NCBI GenBank assembly: GCA_020718125.1
Contig: DYDC01000065.1
Span: 1-10,965, forward strand
DNA length: 10,965 bases
From: Methylacidiphilum sp.
GTDB taxonomy: Bacteria; Verrucomicrobiota; Verrucomicrobiia; CAIQCK01
Reading direction: 5' to 3'
The position numbers and the translations under genes were made by a program. Under the pieces are notes generated by a model. The model made no database searches, had not been told where the DNA came from, and was given only the letters and a program-made list of their open reading frames with translations. Below, piece by piece: positions 1-9,779 of the stretch; position 1 is the first letter of the stretch; every line of letters begins with the position of its first letter.

Positions 1-27
1 TGGGAGGAGCTCTGGACCCAGAACTAA
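1..27 (+). CDS. possible C-terminal tail of an upstream gene (partial)
   Basis: Reading from base 1 gives Trp-Glu-Glu-Leu-Trp-Thr-Gln-Asn and then TAA at 25-27. The composition is protein-like and a GC-rich hairpin follows directly, which fits the end of a gene entering from the left. LptF and LptG genes often sit side by side, so an LptF partner is conceivable, but eight codons cannot identify a family. This is a weak call. Confidence 0.2.
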   Translation, partial: WEELWTQN

Positions 28-30
28 ATC

Positions 31-61
31 GGGGGCAGTGCGCGGATGCGCCCGCTGCCCT
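31..61 (+). terminator. GC-rich hairpin, possible terminator, no U-tract
   Basis: GGGCAG at 33-38 pairs with CTGCCC at 55-60, and GCGC at 40-43 pairs with GCGC at 48-51 around a GGAT loop; an asymmetric internal loop separates the two stems. It lies four bases after the TAA at 25-27. No T-run follows, so intrinsic termination is uncertain. The rest of 62-178 shows no gene I can support; TTGACC at 86-91 and CGTAAT at 113-118 are 21 bases apart, too far for a normal sigma70 promoter. Confidence 0.3.
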
Positions 62-178
62 CCTGCGAAAACACGGTGCTGCCGATTGACCGGTCGCTGT
101 TCAAGACGCGGGCGTAATCGGCGAAGGAGGCTGCACGTTCCGCTTGCGTGCATGGCGCGCGGTCTTTAGGCTGGCCGT

Positions 179-1288
179 GTGCTTCTGCTTGACCGCTACA
201 TCGTGCGCGAGTTTCTGCTGGCGTTCGGCTATTGCCTGCTGGCGTTTGTGGTTTTGCGGGTGGTGTTCGAGATGTTCGAGACGCTGCGGGATTTCCTCTA
301 TTATGGGTCGCCCGCACTGGTGGTGGCGAAGTATTACCTGTTGTTCCTGCCCGATGCGATCACCGTGAGCGCGCCGGTGTCGGTGTTCTTCGGCCTGCTC
401 TTCGCGCTGGTGGCGATGTCGAAAAACAGCGAGTTGATCGCCGTGCGGGCGGCCGGCCGCAGCCTGTTCCGCGCGTGCCTGACCACCATGTTGAGCAGCG
501 TGGTGGTGGCCGCCGTCGTCTTTTCGCTCAATGAACTGCTGGTTCCGGCCTCCAATGAGCAGGCCAAGTATCTGCATGAGCGCGAGCGGATCACGCGCAA
601 GGTCGAAAAAGGCAAGGTGGATGCGCTGCTGGTGGGTGTCCGGATGAACATGACCTACGTCAACCACCGGGAACACCGCACCTGGCGGTTCGGCTCGTTC
701 AACAGCAAAACACTCTCCGGCGAGGACGTCATCATTGACTGGCACCCGACAGGCCAGCCGGAGATGTCGGTGCATGCGCGGTTCGCTTATTGGGTGTATG
801 ACCACTGGCTGTTCCAACGAGTGCGGGTGATCCGATATGCTCCAAACCCGGCCGGCCCCGTCAATGTGGTCCAGGAGTGTTTTGAGACTTGGGAGAACCC
901 AGTCTTCAATGACTCGCCGGAGGACATGGAATTGTTCCAGAAGAAGCAGCCTCAGTTCATGACTCTGCCGCAATTGAAGCGTTACCTCGTCCTGCATCCC
1001 AAGGAAGAACTGTCGCAAATCCGTTTCAACCTCCAGCAACGCTTCGCTTATCCTTGGACGTGCGTGGTGGCGTGCCTGATGGCCATCCCGCTGGGCGCCG
1101 GCACCGGCCGGCGCAGCCCGCTGGTCGGCGTCGCCATGGCCCTGACGTTGTTTGCGATTTACCTGACCATCAACCATTTCACCGCCATCTTCGGCAAGAC
1201 CGGCAAACTGGACGCGATCCTGGCAGCGTGGATGGCCAACGGCATCTTCACGCTCCTGGGCCTTGTCATGATCTGGCGCGTGCGCTGA
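179..1288 (+). CDS. LptF/LptG family LPS export permease (YjgP/YjgQ)
   Basis: Inner-membrane subunit of the Lpt ABC transporter, which works with the LptB ATPase to extract lipopolysaccharide and push it along the LptC/LptA bridge. The protein is 369 aa, normal for the family. Three N-terminal membrane segments (about residues 13-32, 52-80, 97-119) precede a large soluble periplasmic region, and three more segments follow (about 292-310, 317-335, 346-367), the family's 3+3 layout. Hallmarks are the LLLDRYIVREFL start, NSELIAVRAAGRS at about 83-95 and NELLVPASNE at about 118-127. The start is GTG at 179: an in-frame stop at 167-169 leaves no other early choice, and a weak TAGG lies eight bases upstream. 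LptF and LptG cannot be told apart here, so no symbol is given. The partner gene is not in the window. Confidence 0.9.
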   Translation: MLLLDRYIVREFLLAFGYCLLAFVVLRVVFEMFETLRDFLYYGSPALVVAKYYLLFLPDAITVSAPVSVFFGLLFALVAMSKNSELIAVRAAGRSLFRACLTTMLSSVVVAAVVFSLNELLVPASNEQAKYLHERERITRKVEKGKVDALLVGVRMNMTYVNHREHRTWRFGSFNSKTLSGEDVIIDWHPTGQPEMSVHARFAYWVYDHWLFQRVRVIRYAPNPAGPVNVVQECFETWENPVFNDSPEDMELFQKKQPQFMTLPQLKRYLVLHPKEELSQIRFNLQQRFAYPWTCVVACLMAIPLGAGTGRRSPLVGVAMALTLFAIYLTINHFTAIFGKTGKLDAILAAWMANGIFTLLGLVMIWRVR

Positions 1289-1375
1289 ACAATCACGCGG
1301 CCAGCCGGTGTCGTGTCGGCCGGTTGACTTCCGACGGTTCTGACGCTTAACTCTGCTGCGGTTGACATCGGCTAC

Positions 1376-1987
1376 TTGCGCATCACCGGTTTCAACCAGT
1401 TCACCGGCCCGGACACCCGCGAAGCCATCGAGGCGTTGCTGAAAAAAGGCGCGCGCGCCTGGGTGCTCGACCTGCGCGGCAACACTGGCGGCCCGCTCCG
1501 CGCCGCGCGCGACGTGGCCGGCCGGTTCCTCGAGCCGATCCAGCCCGCGTTCATCCTCCAACTCGACCAGCCGCCGCAACGCCGTGAGTTCTTCGCCAGC
1601 CGTTTCGGCCCGCGCGCGACCGGCCCACTGACTGTCTTGGTGAACACCGGCACCGCGGGCGCGGCCGAGGCGGTCGCCGGCGCGCTGCGCATCGGACGCC
1701 GCGCAATGTTGGTGGGCAACAAGACCGCCGGCCACAACCAGGTGCTCCAGTTGATGCCGCTGCCCGGCGGCGCCGGCGCGTTGGTCGAGCGGGGCGAATG
1801 CCTGCTGCCCGATGGCGACGGGTTCGGACAGCGCGGCGTCCTGCCCGACGTGATGCTCGAAGCGAACAATGGACCGGTGATCTGGCAGCGGGCGTGGGAC
1901 ACCTCCGCGGCCAACCCCGCCGACGACCGCGTGCTCCAGCGCGCCATCAGCCTCTGCCTGGAAAAACTCGGCCAGCCGCCGCAGTAA
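1376..1987 (+). CDS. S41-family (C-terminal processing peptidase) domain, 5'-truncated and lacking the catalytic Ser and Lys
   Basis: The 203 codons match the core of CtpA/Prc-type S41 peptidases: the strand that starts the catalytic core (GYLRITGFNQFTG, partly upstream of the start), VLDLRGNTGG at 30-39, LTVLVNTGTAGAAEAVAGAL at 85-104, MLVGNKTAGHNQ at 111-122 and GVLPDVMLE at 154-162. Active family members have a Ser/Lys pair in xSASE and TFGKG. Here the Ser position is Gly95 and the Lys position is His120, so proteolysis is not expected. No signal peptide or PDZ domain precedes it. The frame is open only back to a stop at 1325-1327, and there is no convincing ATG or ribosome site; TTG 1376 is a formal start. 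The preceding permease ends just 87 bases upstream. It may be a deletion remnant or a degenerate non-catalytic homologue; the reading frame itself is intact with high-GC third positions. Confidence 0.6.
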   Translation: MRITGFNQFTGPDTREAIEALLKKGARAWVLDLRGNTGGPLRAARDVAGRFLEPIQPAFILQLDQPPQRREFFASRFGPRATGPLTVLVNTGTAGAAEAVAGALRIGRRAMLVGNKTAGHNQVLQLMPLPGGAGALVERGECLLPDGDGFGQRGVLPDVMLEANNGPVIWQRAWDTSAANPADDRVLQRAISLCLEKLGQPPQ

Positions 1988-2001
1988 GCGTCAACGGGCT
2001 G

Positions 2002-2013
2002 GCGGCAATCCGC
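2002..2013. repeat. short inverted repeat between convergent genes
   Basis: GCGG-CAAT-CCGC forms a four-base-pair stem in the 28-base gap between the S41 frame (stop at 1985-1987) and the ThuA-like gene (stop at 2016-2018, minus strand). It could mark shared transcription ends, but the stem is short and no T-run is present. Confidence 0.15.
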
Positions 2014-2015
2014 TG

Positions 2016-2945
2016 CTACTTCTTCGCTCCCTTTGCGGGTCGCGGCTTGCGCGGCGGTTTCGAGTCGAGATTCGCCTTGAGATCGTCCTCGGTCAGGCTG
2101 GACTGCACGCCACCGGCCGGCACTTCCACCTTGGCGATCCACAGGATGGCATTGAGGACCACTTTGCGGAAATCGTCCTGGCCCCAGTTCTTGTGGAAAT
2201 GGCCGCCGGTAAAACCGAACCCGCGTCCTCCGTCGCCGCGCTCGCACACCCACATCATGTGCTGGGCTTCGCCCTTCTTGACGGCCTCGCGCACGGCGGG
2301 GTTGCCGCTGTGGGCGCCGTCGGGCCGGCTCATGGTGCTCTCCGGCGCGACAGCGGTCAGGATGCCCTTCACGCCTTTCATCCCCTCGCGGAAACGCATG
2401 TGTAAATACCATTCGTCATTCATCTTGAACGGCTTGACGCCGCGCGTGACAGGATGGTTCGGCAGTTCCTTGAAGTCGGCCTCCCAATACGGGTTCACCG
2501 ACCAGTCGATCTCAAAGCAGCCGCCGATCCAGTCCAGAAACTCCTTCTGCCCTTTGTCCTTCGTCGGCTCGCAGGCGTAGTGGACCACGCCGAAACCGAC
2601 GCCTTTCTTGATCAGCGCGTCGAGCTGTTGCAGGCGGTTCTCCTGCAACGCCGGGTGGCCGACGCCGCCGTTGCTGTAGATCAACACGGCTGCAGCGCCG
2701 TCCAGTTCATCCTGCGCGGGCCACTCGCCGCTGAGGTGGTGCGTCAGTTTCACGCCGGGGACGCTGGCGAGGCATTTCTCGAAGAGCAGCACGCCGGCGT
2801 TGTGCTCGTGCTCGCCGGGGGCGTGGCTGGGCCGGCCCGCGATGAGCACGATGTTCTTCGGCGCGCCTGCGGCAAATGCAGTTGCGGTTATCGAAGCGAC
2901 CGCGAGCAATGCCGCACGGCGGGTGATGAGGAAGTTCAGTTTCAT
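2016..2945 (-). CDS. secreted ThuA-like domain protein
   Basis: The 309-aa protein has a glutamine-amidotransferase-like ThuA fold, named after a trehalose-utilisation gene; its biochemical activity is not settled. An N-terminal signal (residues 1-26, MKLNFLITRRAALLAVAS, possibly Tat-type because of the Arg pair) indicates export. The domain runs from about 30 to 275. Motifs seen are NIVLIAGRPSH at 31-41, HNAG at 48-51, GVGFGVVHYACEPT at 115-128, DEWYLHMRF at 177-185, RPDGAHSGNPAVR at 207-219 and GRGFGFTGGHFHKNW at 240-254. The last 15 or so residues are Lys/Pro-rich. This motif set is typical of Verrucomicrobiota and Planctomycetota ThuA proteins. GGAG lies eight bases before the ATG (plus-strand 2954-2957). 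It is the second gene after the oxidoreductase at 3030-4325, 84 bases away on the same strand, so co-transcription and a shared role in sugar or polyol breakdown are likely. Confidence 0.88.
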   Translation of the reverse strand: MKLNFLITRRAALLAVASITATAFAAGAPKNIVLIAGRPSHAPGEHEHNAGVLLFEKCLASVPGVKLTHHLSGEWPAQDELDGAAAVLIYSNGGVGHPALQENRLQQLDALIKKGVGFGVVHYACEPTKDKGQKEFLDWIGGCFEIDWSVNPYWEADFKELPNHPVTRGVKPFKMNDEWYLHMRFREGMKGVKGILTAVAPESTMSRPDGAHSGNPAVREAVKKGEAQHMMWVCERGDGGRGFGFTGGHFHKNWGQDDFRKVVLNAILWIAKVEVPAGGVQSSLTEDDLKANLDSKPPRKPRPAKGAKK

Positions 2946-2984
2946 GTTGTGTTCTCCGTTAAATCGAATCTGATTTTGCGACGA

Positions 2985-3007
2985 GCGGCATCGGGGACGA
3001 TGCCCGC
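2985..3007 (-). repeat. intercistronic hairpin between the oxidoreductase and ThuA-like genes
   Basis: GGCATCG at 2987-2993 and CGATGCC at 2998-3004 form a perfect seven-base-pair stem with a four-base loop; two more pairs can form beyond a one-base bulge. It sits in the 84-base gap of a same-strand gene pair. No U-run follows on the minus strand, so it looks more like an mRNA-stabilising or attenuating hairpin than a full terminator. Confidence 0.45.
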
Positions 3008-3029
3008 GGCGTCATTATTCATCGCGCGC

Positions 3030-4325
3030 TCACATCTGCCACGGCTCGCGCTTGGAGCGGCCCAGCAGCGCGTTGGCCGTCGGGTCGTTGAGGATTTCCT
3101 CTTTCTCCGGGTTCCAGCGGATCTTGCGGCCCACGGTCATCGCGACCTGGCCGAGGTGACCGAGGCTGGCGGAACGATGCGCGACCTCGGCGGGCGTGAT
3201 GGTCATCCCGCGGGTCTTGACGCAATCAATGAAGTTGCGGTGATGGCCCGGCGAACGGATGAGATTGATCTCCCCGGCGCCGACGACCTCCTTCAGCAAG
3301 CTCTTCGGCTCGGCGTCAATGCCGCTGCGGTCCACCCAAACCCAGCCTTTGTCGCCGATCCAACGCGCGCCCATGCCCTTCGGCTGCTGGCTGGCGTTGG
3401 CGACGGTGAGCGTGACGCCGGTGCGGTATTTCGCGGCGAACTTGTAGCCGACCGGCGCGTCCCAGAGGCCTTCCTTCGGCCACTCGGAGTTGATCGGCTC
3501 GACCTCGACGGGGCCGGTGGTGTCGTAGCCCAAGCCCCAGTGCGCGATGTCGCCGTGATGGCCGATCCAGTCCATCATCTGGCCGCCGCCAAAGTCGAGC
3601 TGCCAGCGCCAGTTCCAGTGCGTGCGGTCGGCTGAATAAGGCGCCCACGGCGACGGGCCGATCCAGAAGTTGTAGTCCAGTTCCGGCGGCGGGTCGCTGA
3701 ACTCCTGACTGCCGCCGGGTCGGCCGTTGGGCAGGCCGACCTCGACGGTGTGGATCTTGCCGATGCGGCCGTTGCGGACCAGTTCGGCGGCGACGCGGAA
3801 GTTGCCGACCGACCGCTGCCACGAGCCGGTCTGCCAGACGCGGCCGTGTTGCTTGAGCGCGTTGACCATCGCGCGGCCCTCGCGCAGGTCGTGCGAGAAC
3901 GGCTTCTCGCCGTAGATGTCCTTGCCGGCCCGCGCGGCGGCGATGGCGGGGATGGCGTGCCAGTGGTCCGGCGTGGCAAGCGAGATGACGTCAATATCGG
4001 CCCGCGCGATCAACTCGCGAAAGTCGCTGTAGGTCTTGCAGTCGCTGTTGCCATACTTCTTGTCCACGCTGGCCTTTGCCTTCTCAAGGCGGCTTGCATC
4101 CACGTCGCAGACGGCGACGACCCGCGTGTCGGGCAGGTTCATGAACGAGTTCATGTTGCCGCCGCCCATGTTGCCGACGCCGAGGCAGCCGATGGTAACG
4201 CGGTTGCCAGGGGCGACAGCGCCGTGCGCGCGAGCGGGGATGAGGTTGGGGAAACTGAGTCCTGCCGTGGCGGCAGTGGCGACTGTGATGAATTGACGAC
4301 GGTCGAGTGGACGTGGCGTGGTCAT
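3030..4325 (-). CDS. Gfo/Idh/MocA family oxidoreductase with Tat signal
   Basis: NAD(P)-dependent dehydrogenase of the glucose-fructose oxidoreductase / inositol dehydrogenase family, 431 aa from the chosen start. Residues 8-24 carry a twin-arginine signal (DRRQFITVA, then a hydrophobic stretch), so a folded, cofactor-loaded enzyme is probably exported. The Rossmann motif G49-x-G51-x-x-G54 is in GCLGVGNMG; the EKP motif at 140-142 holds the family Lys141; HHGDIAHW at 256-263 is the usual active-site region. The C-terminal half, with HHRNFIDCVKTR and the closing W-N-P-E-K-E-E and R-E-P-W stretches, matches the Planctomycetota/Verrucomicrobiota subtype. The frame is open back to 4454, but ATG 4325 is preferred because the Tat signal sits right after it, a promoter lies at 4363-4391 and GAGAG precedes it. 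ATG 4343 is the second choice. The substrate is unknown; sugar or polyol is inferred. Confidence 0.9.
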   Translation of the reverse strand: MTTPRPLDRRQFITVATAATAGLSFPNLIPARAHGAVAPGNRVTIGCLGVGNMGGGNMNSFMNLPDTRVVAVCDVDASRLEKAKASVDKKYGNSDCKTYSDFRELIARADIDVISLATPDHWHAIPAIAAARAGKDIYGEKPFSHDLREGRAMVNALKQHGRVWQTGSWQRSVGNFRVAAELVRNGRIGKIHTVEVGLPNGRPGGSQEFSDPPPELDYNFWIGPSPWAPYSADRTHWNWRWQLDFGGGQMMDWIGHHGDIAHWGLGYDTTGPVEVEPINSEWPKEGLWDAPVGYKFAAKYRTGVTLTVANASQQPKGMGARWIGDKGWVWVDRSGIDAEPKSLLKEVVGAGEINLIRSPGHHRNFIDCVKTRGMTITPAEVAHRSASLGHLGQVAMTVGRKIRWNPEKEEILNDPTANALLGRSKREPWQM

Positions 4326-4360
4326 GTTGGCTCTCGTGCTCATAATCGGCAAGAACGCGC

Positions 4361-4380
4361 GAGTTCTACCACGGTAGCTC
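4361..4380. promoter_or_regulatory. inverted repeat overlapping the -10 box and spacer, possible operator
   Basis: CTACC-AC-GGTAG at 4366-4377 is a perfect twelve-base inverted repeat; flanking GAG (4361-4363) and CTC (4378-4380) extend the symmetry past a TT bulge. It covers the -10 box and part of the spacer of the promoter above, the usual place for a repressor site. The binding protein is unknown. Confidence 0.4.
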
Positions 4381-4391
4381 GCGACGGTCAA
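4363..4391 (-). promoter_or_regulatory. sigma70-like promoter of the oxidoreductase/ThuA pair
   Basis: On the minus strand, TTGACC (4391 to 4386) and TAGAAC (4368 to 4363) are separated by exactly 17 bases. They match the consensus boxes at five and four of six positions. Transcription would start near 4356, giving a leader of about 30 bases before ATG 4325 and ruling out the longer frame that opens at 4454. Confidence 0.5.
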
Positions 4392-4514
4392 GCTTTGGGA
4401 AATACTGGCCCACGCGCCCTGCCTGCGAGGGTTCTTTTCGTGAAGACTTGGCACATCGCCGGGGATGCCATTTGCGCCGCTGGTTGAAACATCGTCACTT
4501 GCGTAACAATTTAG

Positions 4515-4561
4515 GCCGTGGCACGGCTGCTGCCCTTCTCTGAGGCGTCAGCCCGTGGCAC
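4515..4561 (+). promoter_or_regulatory. sigma54-like element and CCGTGGCAC repeats upstream of hsp20
   Basis: TGGCAC-N5-CTGC starts at 4519; its GG and GC are 12 bases apart, as in sigma54 (RpoN) -24/-12 promoters, with one mismatch in TTGC. CCGTGGCAC occurs at 4516-4524 and again at 4553-4561, and TGGCAC a third time at 4449-4454. GCCGTG-G-CACGGC at 4515-4527 is also a perfect inverted repeat. An alternative start signal is TTGAAA at 4484-4489 with TAACAAT at 4504-4510, but its spacing is short for sigma70 and the second box does not match the heat-shock sigma32 CCCCAT pattern. No CIRCE element is seen. Confidence 0.3.
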
Positions 4562-4604
4562 AACGGTGCGCCTGGGCGAGACAGAAAACTGAAAACATCA
4601 AACC

Positions 4605-4610
4605 GGAGGA
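4605..4610 (+). promoter_or_regulatory. strong ribosome binding site fixing the hsp20 start
   Basis: GGAGGA ends seven bases before GTG 4618. This is the clearest Shine-Dalgarno site in the window and decides the start over the earlier in-frame GTG at 4555, which has no such site. Confidence 0.8.
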
Positions 4611-4617
4611 AGTGAAC

Positions 4618-5079
4618 GTGTCAATCGTGAGATGGCATCGGACAGCGGACCCGTTCCAGATGCTGGAGGGCCTGCAACACGAAATGAACCGGCTGTTCAA
4701 CACGTCGTTGTTCCGGTTCCATGAATTTGGGACGCCGGAGGGCGCGACGTTCTGGACGCCCGCGCTGGATATGCACGAGACCGAGGATGACATGGTTGTC
4801 CAGTGCGAACTGCCCGGCATGAAGCTCGATGCAATCAGCGTCAGCCTGCGCGAAAACACCCTCACCGTCGAAGGCGAACGCAAGCAGAGCGCCGAACTCA
4901 AGGAAGAGAACTGCTACCGCGTGGAGCGGTGGCATGGGAAATTTCATCGGTCGGTCGAGTTGCCGACGCTCGTGGACGGCGATAAGGTCCATGCGACCTG
5001 CGAGAACGGCGCGCTCAAGATCGTCATGCCGAAGCGGCCCGAAGTGAAGCCGAAGCAGATCCAGGTGAAGATCACCTGA
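4618..5079 (+). CDS. Hsp20/alpha-crystallin family small heat shock protein
   Basis: ATP-independent holdase that keeps stress-unfolded cytoplasmic proteins soluble until ClpB and DnaK refold them. From GTG 4618 the protein has 153 aa, typical for the family. Residues 1-45 are the variable N-terminal arm. The alpha-crystallin domain starts at WTPALDMHETEDD (46-58), continues through CELPGMKLDAISVSLRENTLTVEGERK and YRVERWHGKFHRSVELP (100-116), and ends with the family signature ENGALKIVMPK (129-139). The C-terminal tail holds IQV at 148-150, an I-x-I/V motif used in oligomer assembly. It leads a same-strand cluster with clpB 109 bases downstream and an HtrA protease after that, which fits a heat-inducible proteostasis unit. 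The control region upstream is described separately. Confidence 0.93.
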   Translation: MSIVRWHRTADPFQMLEGLQHEMNRLFNTSLFRFHEFGTPEGATFWTPALDMHETEDDMVVQCELPGMKLDAISVSLRENTLTVEGERKQSAELKEENCYRVERWHGKFHRSVELPTLVDGDKVHATCENGALKIVMPKRPEVKPKQIQVKIT

Positions 5080-5085
5080 CCGGCG

Positions 5086-5101
5086 GCTCGCTGGAGCGAG
5101 C
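5086..5101 (+). repeat. perfect hairpin in the hsp20-clpB gap
   Basis: GCTCGCT-GG-AGCGAGC gives seven complementary pairs around a tiny loop, starting six bases after the hsp20 stop codon. No T-run follows. It could trim or stabilise the hsp20 message, or partly end transcription, so that Hsp20 is made in excess over ClpB. The remaining gap to 5188 is GC-rich and shows no clear promoter. Confidence 0.4.
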
Positions 5102-5188
5102 GGGACGATCACGATCGCCCGGGTCGTTCGCGGGGACGGCCCGGTCGTTTGGGTCCGGGCGGCTACACGGCAGACGAGAACGGACAAC

Positions 5189-7816
<2,628 letters not shown>

Positions 7817-7840
7817 GCGGTTTTTGAAGGAGAAAGAACT

Positions 7841-9319
<1,479 letters not shown>

Positions 9320-9360
9320 CGCGCCAAAGTGAAATCCGAAAGGCGAAGGCTTGGGACAGG

Positions 9361-9376
9361 GGCCATCTGGCTGGCC
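9361..9376 (+). terminator. weak hairpin after htrA, possible transcription end
   Basis: GGCCA-TCTGGC-TGGCC forms a five-base-pair stem about 40 bases past the htrA stop, with two G-T pairs possible outside it. No T-run follows. It is the only candidate end signal I see for the plus-strand cluster. Apart from the small frame at 9454-9705, the stretch 9320-9770 shows no other gene I can support. Confidence 0.25.
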
Positions 9377-9453
9377 TTGCGCCACACCGAGCCAACGATT
9401 CAGTTGCAGCGGGAAGCGTGCGCGTCCTGAGAGCAAGCGATGGCAACCGGCTG

Positions 9454-9705
9454 TTAAGCGCCACTGCCAGCGGACGCCATCATCTTCCGCGAAACCACAA
9501 GCTGCCTCGCCACATCGAAAACTGGTGCGGCCGGTAACAGCAGCGCGACGCCGAACAACGGCCAGTTGAAGCGCATCGGCAGCATCTGCCGCAGCGCAAT
9601 CTCACCTTCGGCCACGACGCCGAACGCCAGCACGAAATAGCTGGCAACGAACCAGAACCCATTGGCGGACGACGTGTGACGTGGCCCCTCCAAACACGAA
9701 CTCAT
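9454..9705 (-). CDS. small predicted membrane protein, unknown function, possibly a remnant
   Basis: This 83-codon minus-strand frame contains two likely membrane segments, about residues 15-34 (NGFWFVASYFVLAFGVVAEG) and 48-66 (WPLFGVALLLPAAPVFDVA), and then a basic stretch VSRKMM. From about residue 14 on, the codons favour G/C at the third position, as real genes here do, and no known gene overlaps it, so it is not a simple shadow. The first 13 residues look less coding-like and the ribosome site is poor (GTGAG just before ATG), so it may be the 3' remnant of a longer membrane-protein gene. It follows the gene at 9771-10613 on the same strand by 65 bases. I do not recognise the family. Confidence 0.4.
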   Translation of the reverse strand: MSSCLEGPRHTSSANGFWFVASYFVLAFGVVAEGEIALRQMLPMRFNWPLFGVALLLPAAPVFDVARQLVVSRKMMASAGSGA

Positions 9706-9757
9706 CCACTCACGATGTTGTGACTATGGGAACGCCAGAACCTTCCGGGGAGGTTTG

Positions 9758-9779
9758 AATCCCAAAACTGCTAGGGATT
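9758..9779 (-). repeat. inverted repeat over the stop codon of the exported protein gene
   Basis: AATCCC at 9758-9763 and GGGATT at 9774-9779 pair across a ten-base loop that includes the TAG stop (9771-9773). The minus-strand message has UUUU inside the loop but no U-run after the stem, so terminator function is doubtful. Confidence 0.25.

Noticed and set aside
24..178. Minus-strand frame with coding-like codons ending at 24 (S-F-A-D-Y-A-R-V-L-N-S-D-R-S)
   Set aside because: The last 35 or so codons look protein-like, but no start codon lies near them and the frame can only begin inside the permease gene, where it is clearly a shadow.
101..1735. 544-codon open frame on the minus strand
   Set aside because: It is antisense to both the permease and the S41 frame, is very rich in His, Arg, Gln and Ala, and shows no domain. 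Long antisense frames are expected in GC-rich genes.
2454..3635. 393-codon plus-strand frame across the ThuA and oxidoreductase genes
   Set aside because: It is the antisense shadow of two well-supported minus-strand genes and has no motif of its own.
4326..4454. N-terminal extension of the Gfo/Idh/MocA oxidoreductase
   Set aside because: It would place 43 odd residues before the Tat signal and would start upstream of the promoter at 4363-4391.
4555..4617. N-terminal extension of Hsp20 from GTG 4555
   Set aside because: A strong GGAGGA site seven bases before GTG 4618 marks the real start, and the added 21 residues do not resemble Hsp20 sequences.
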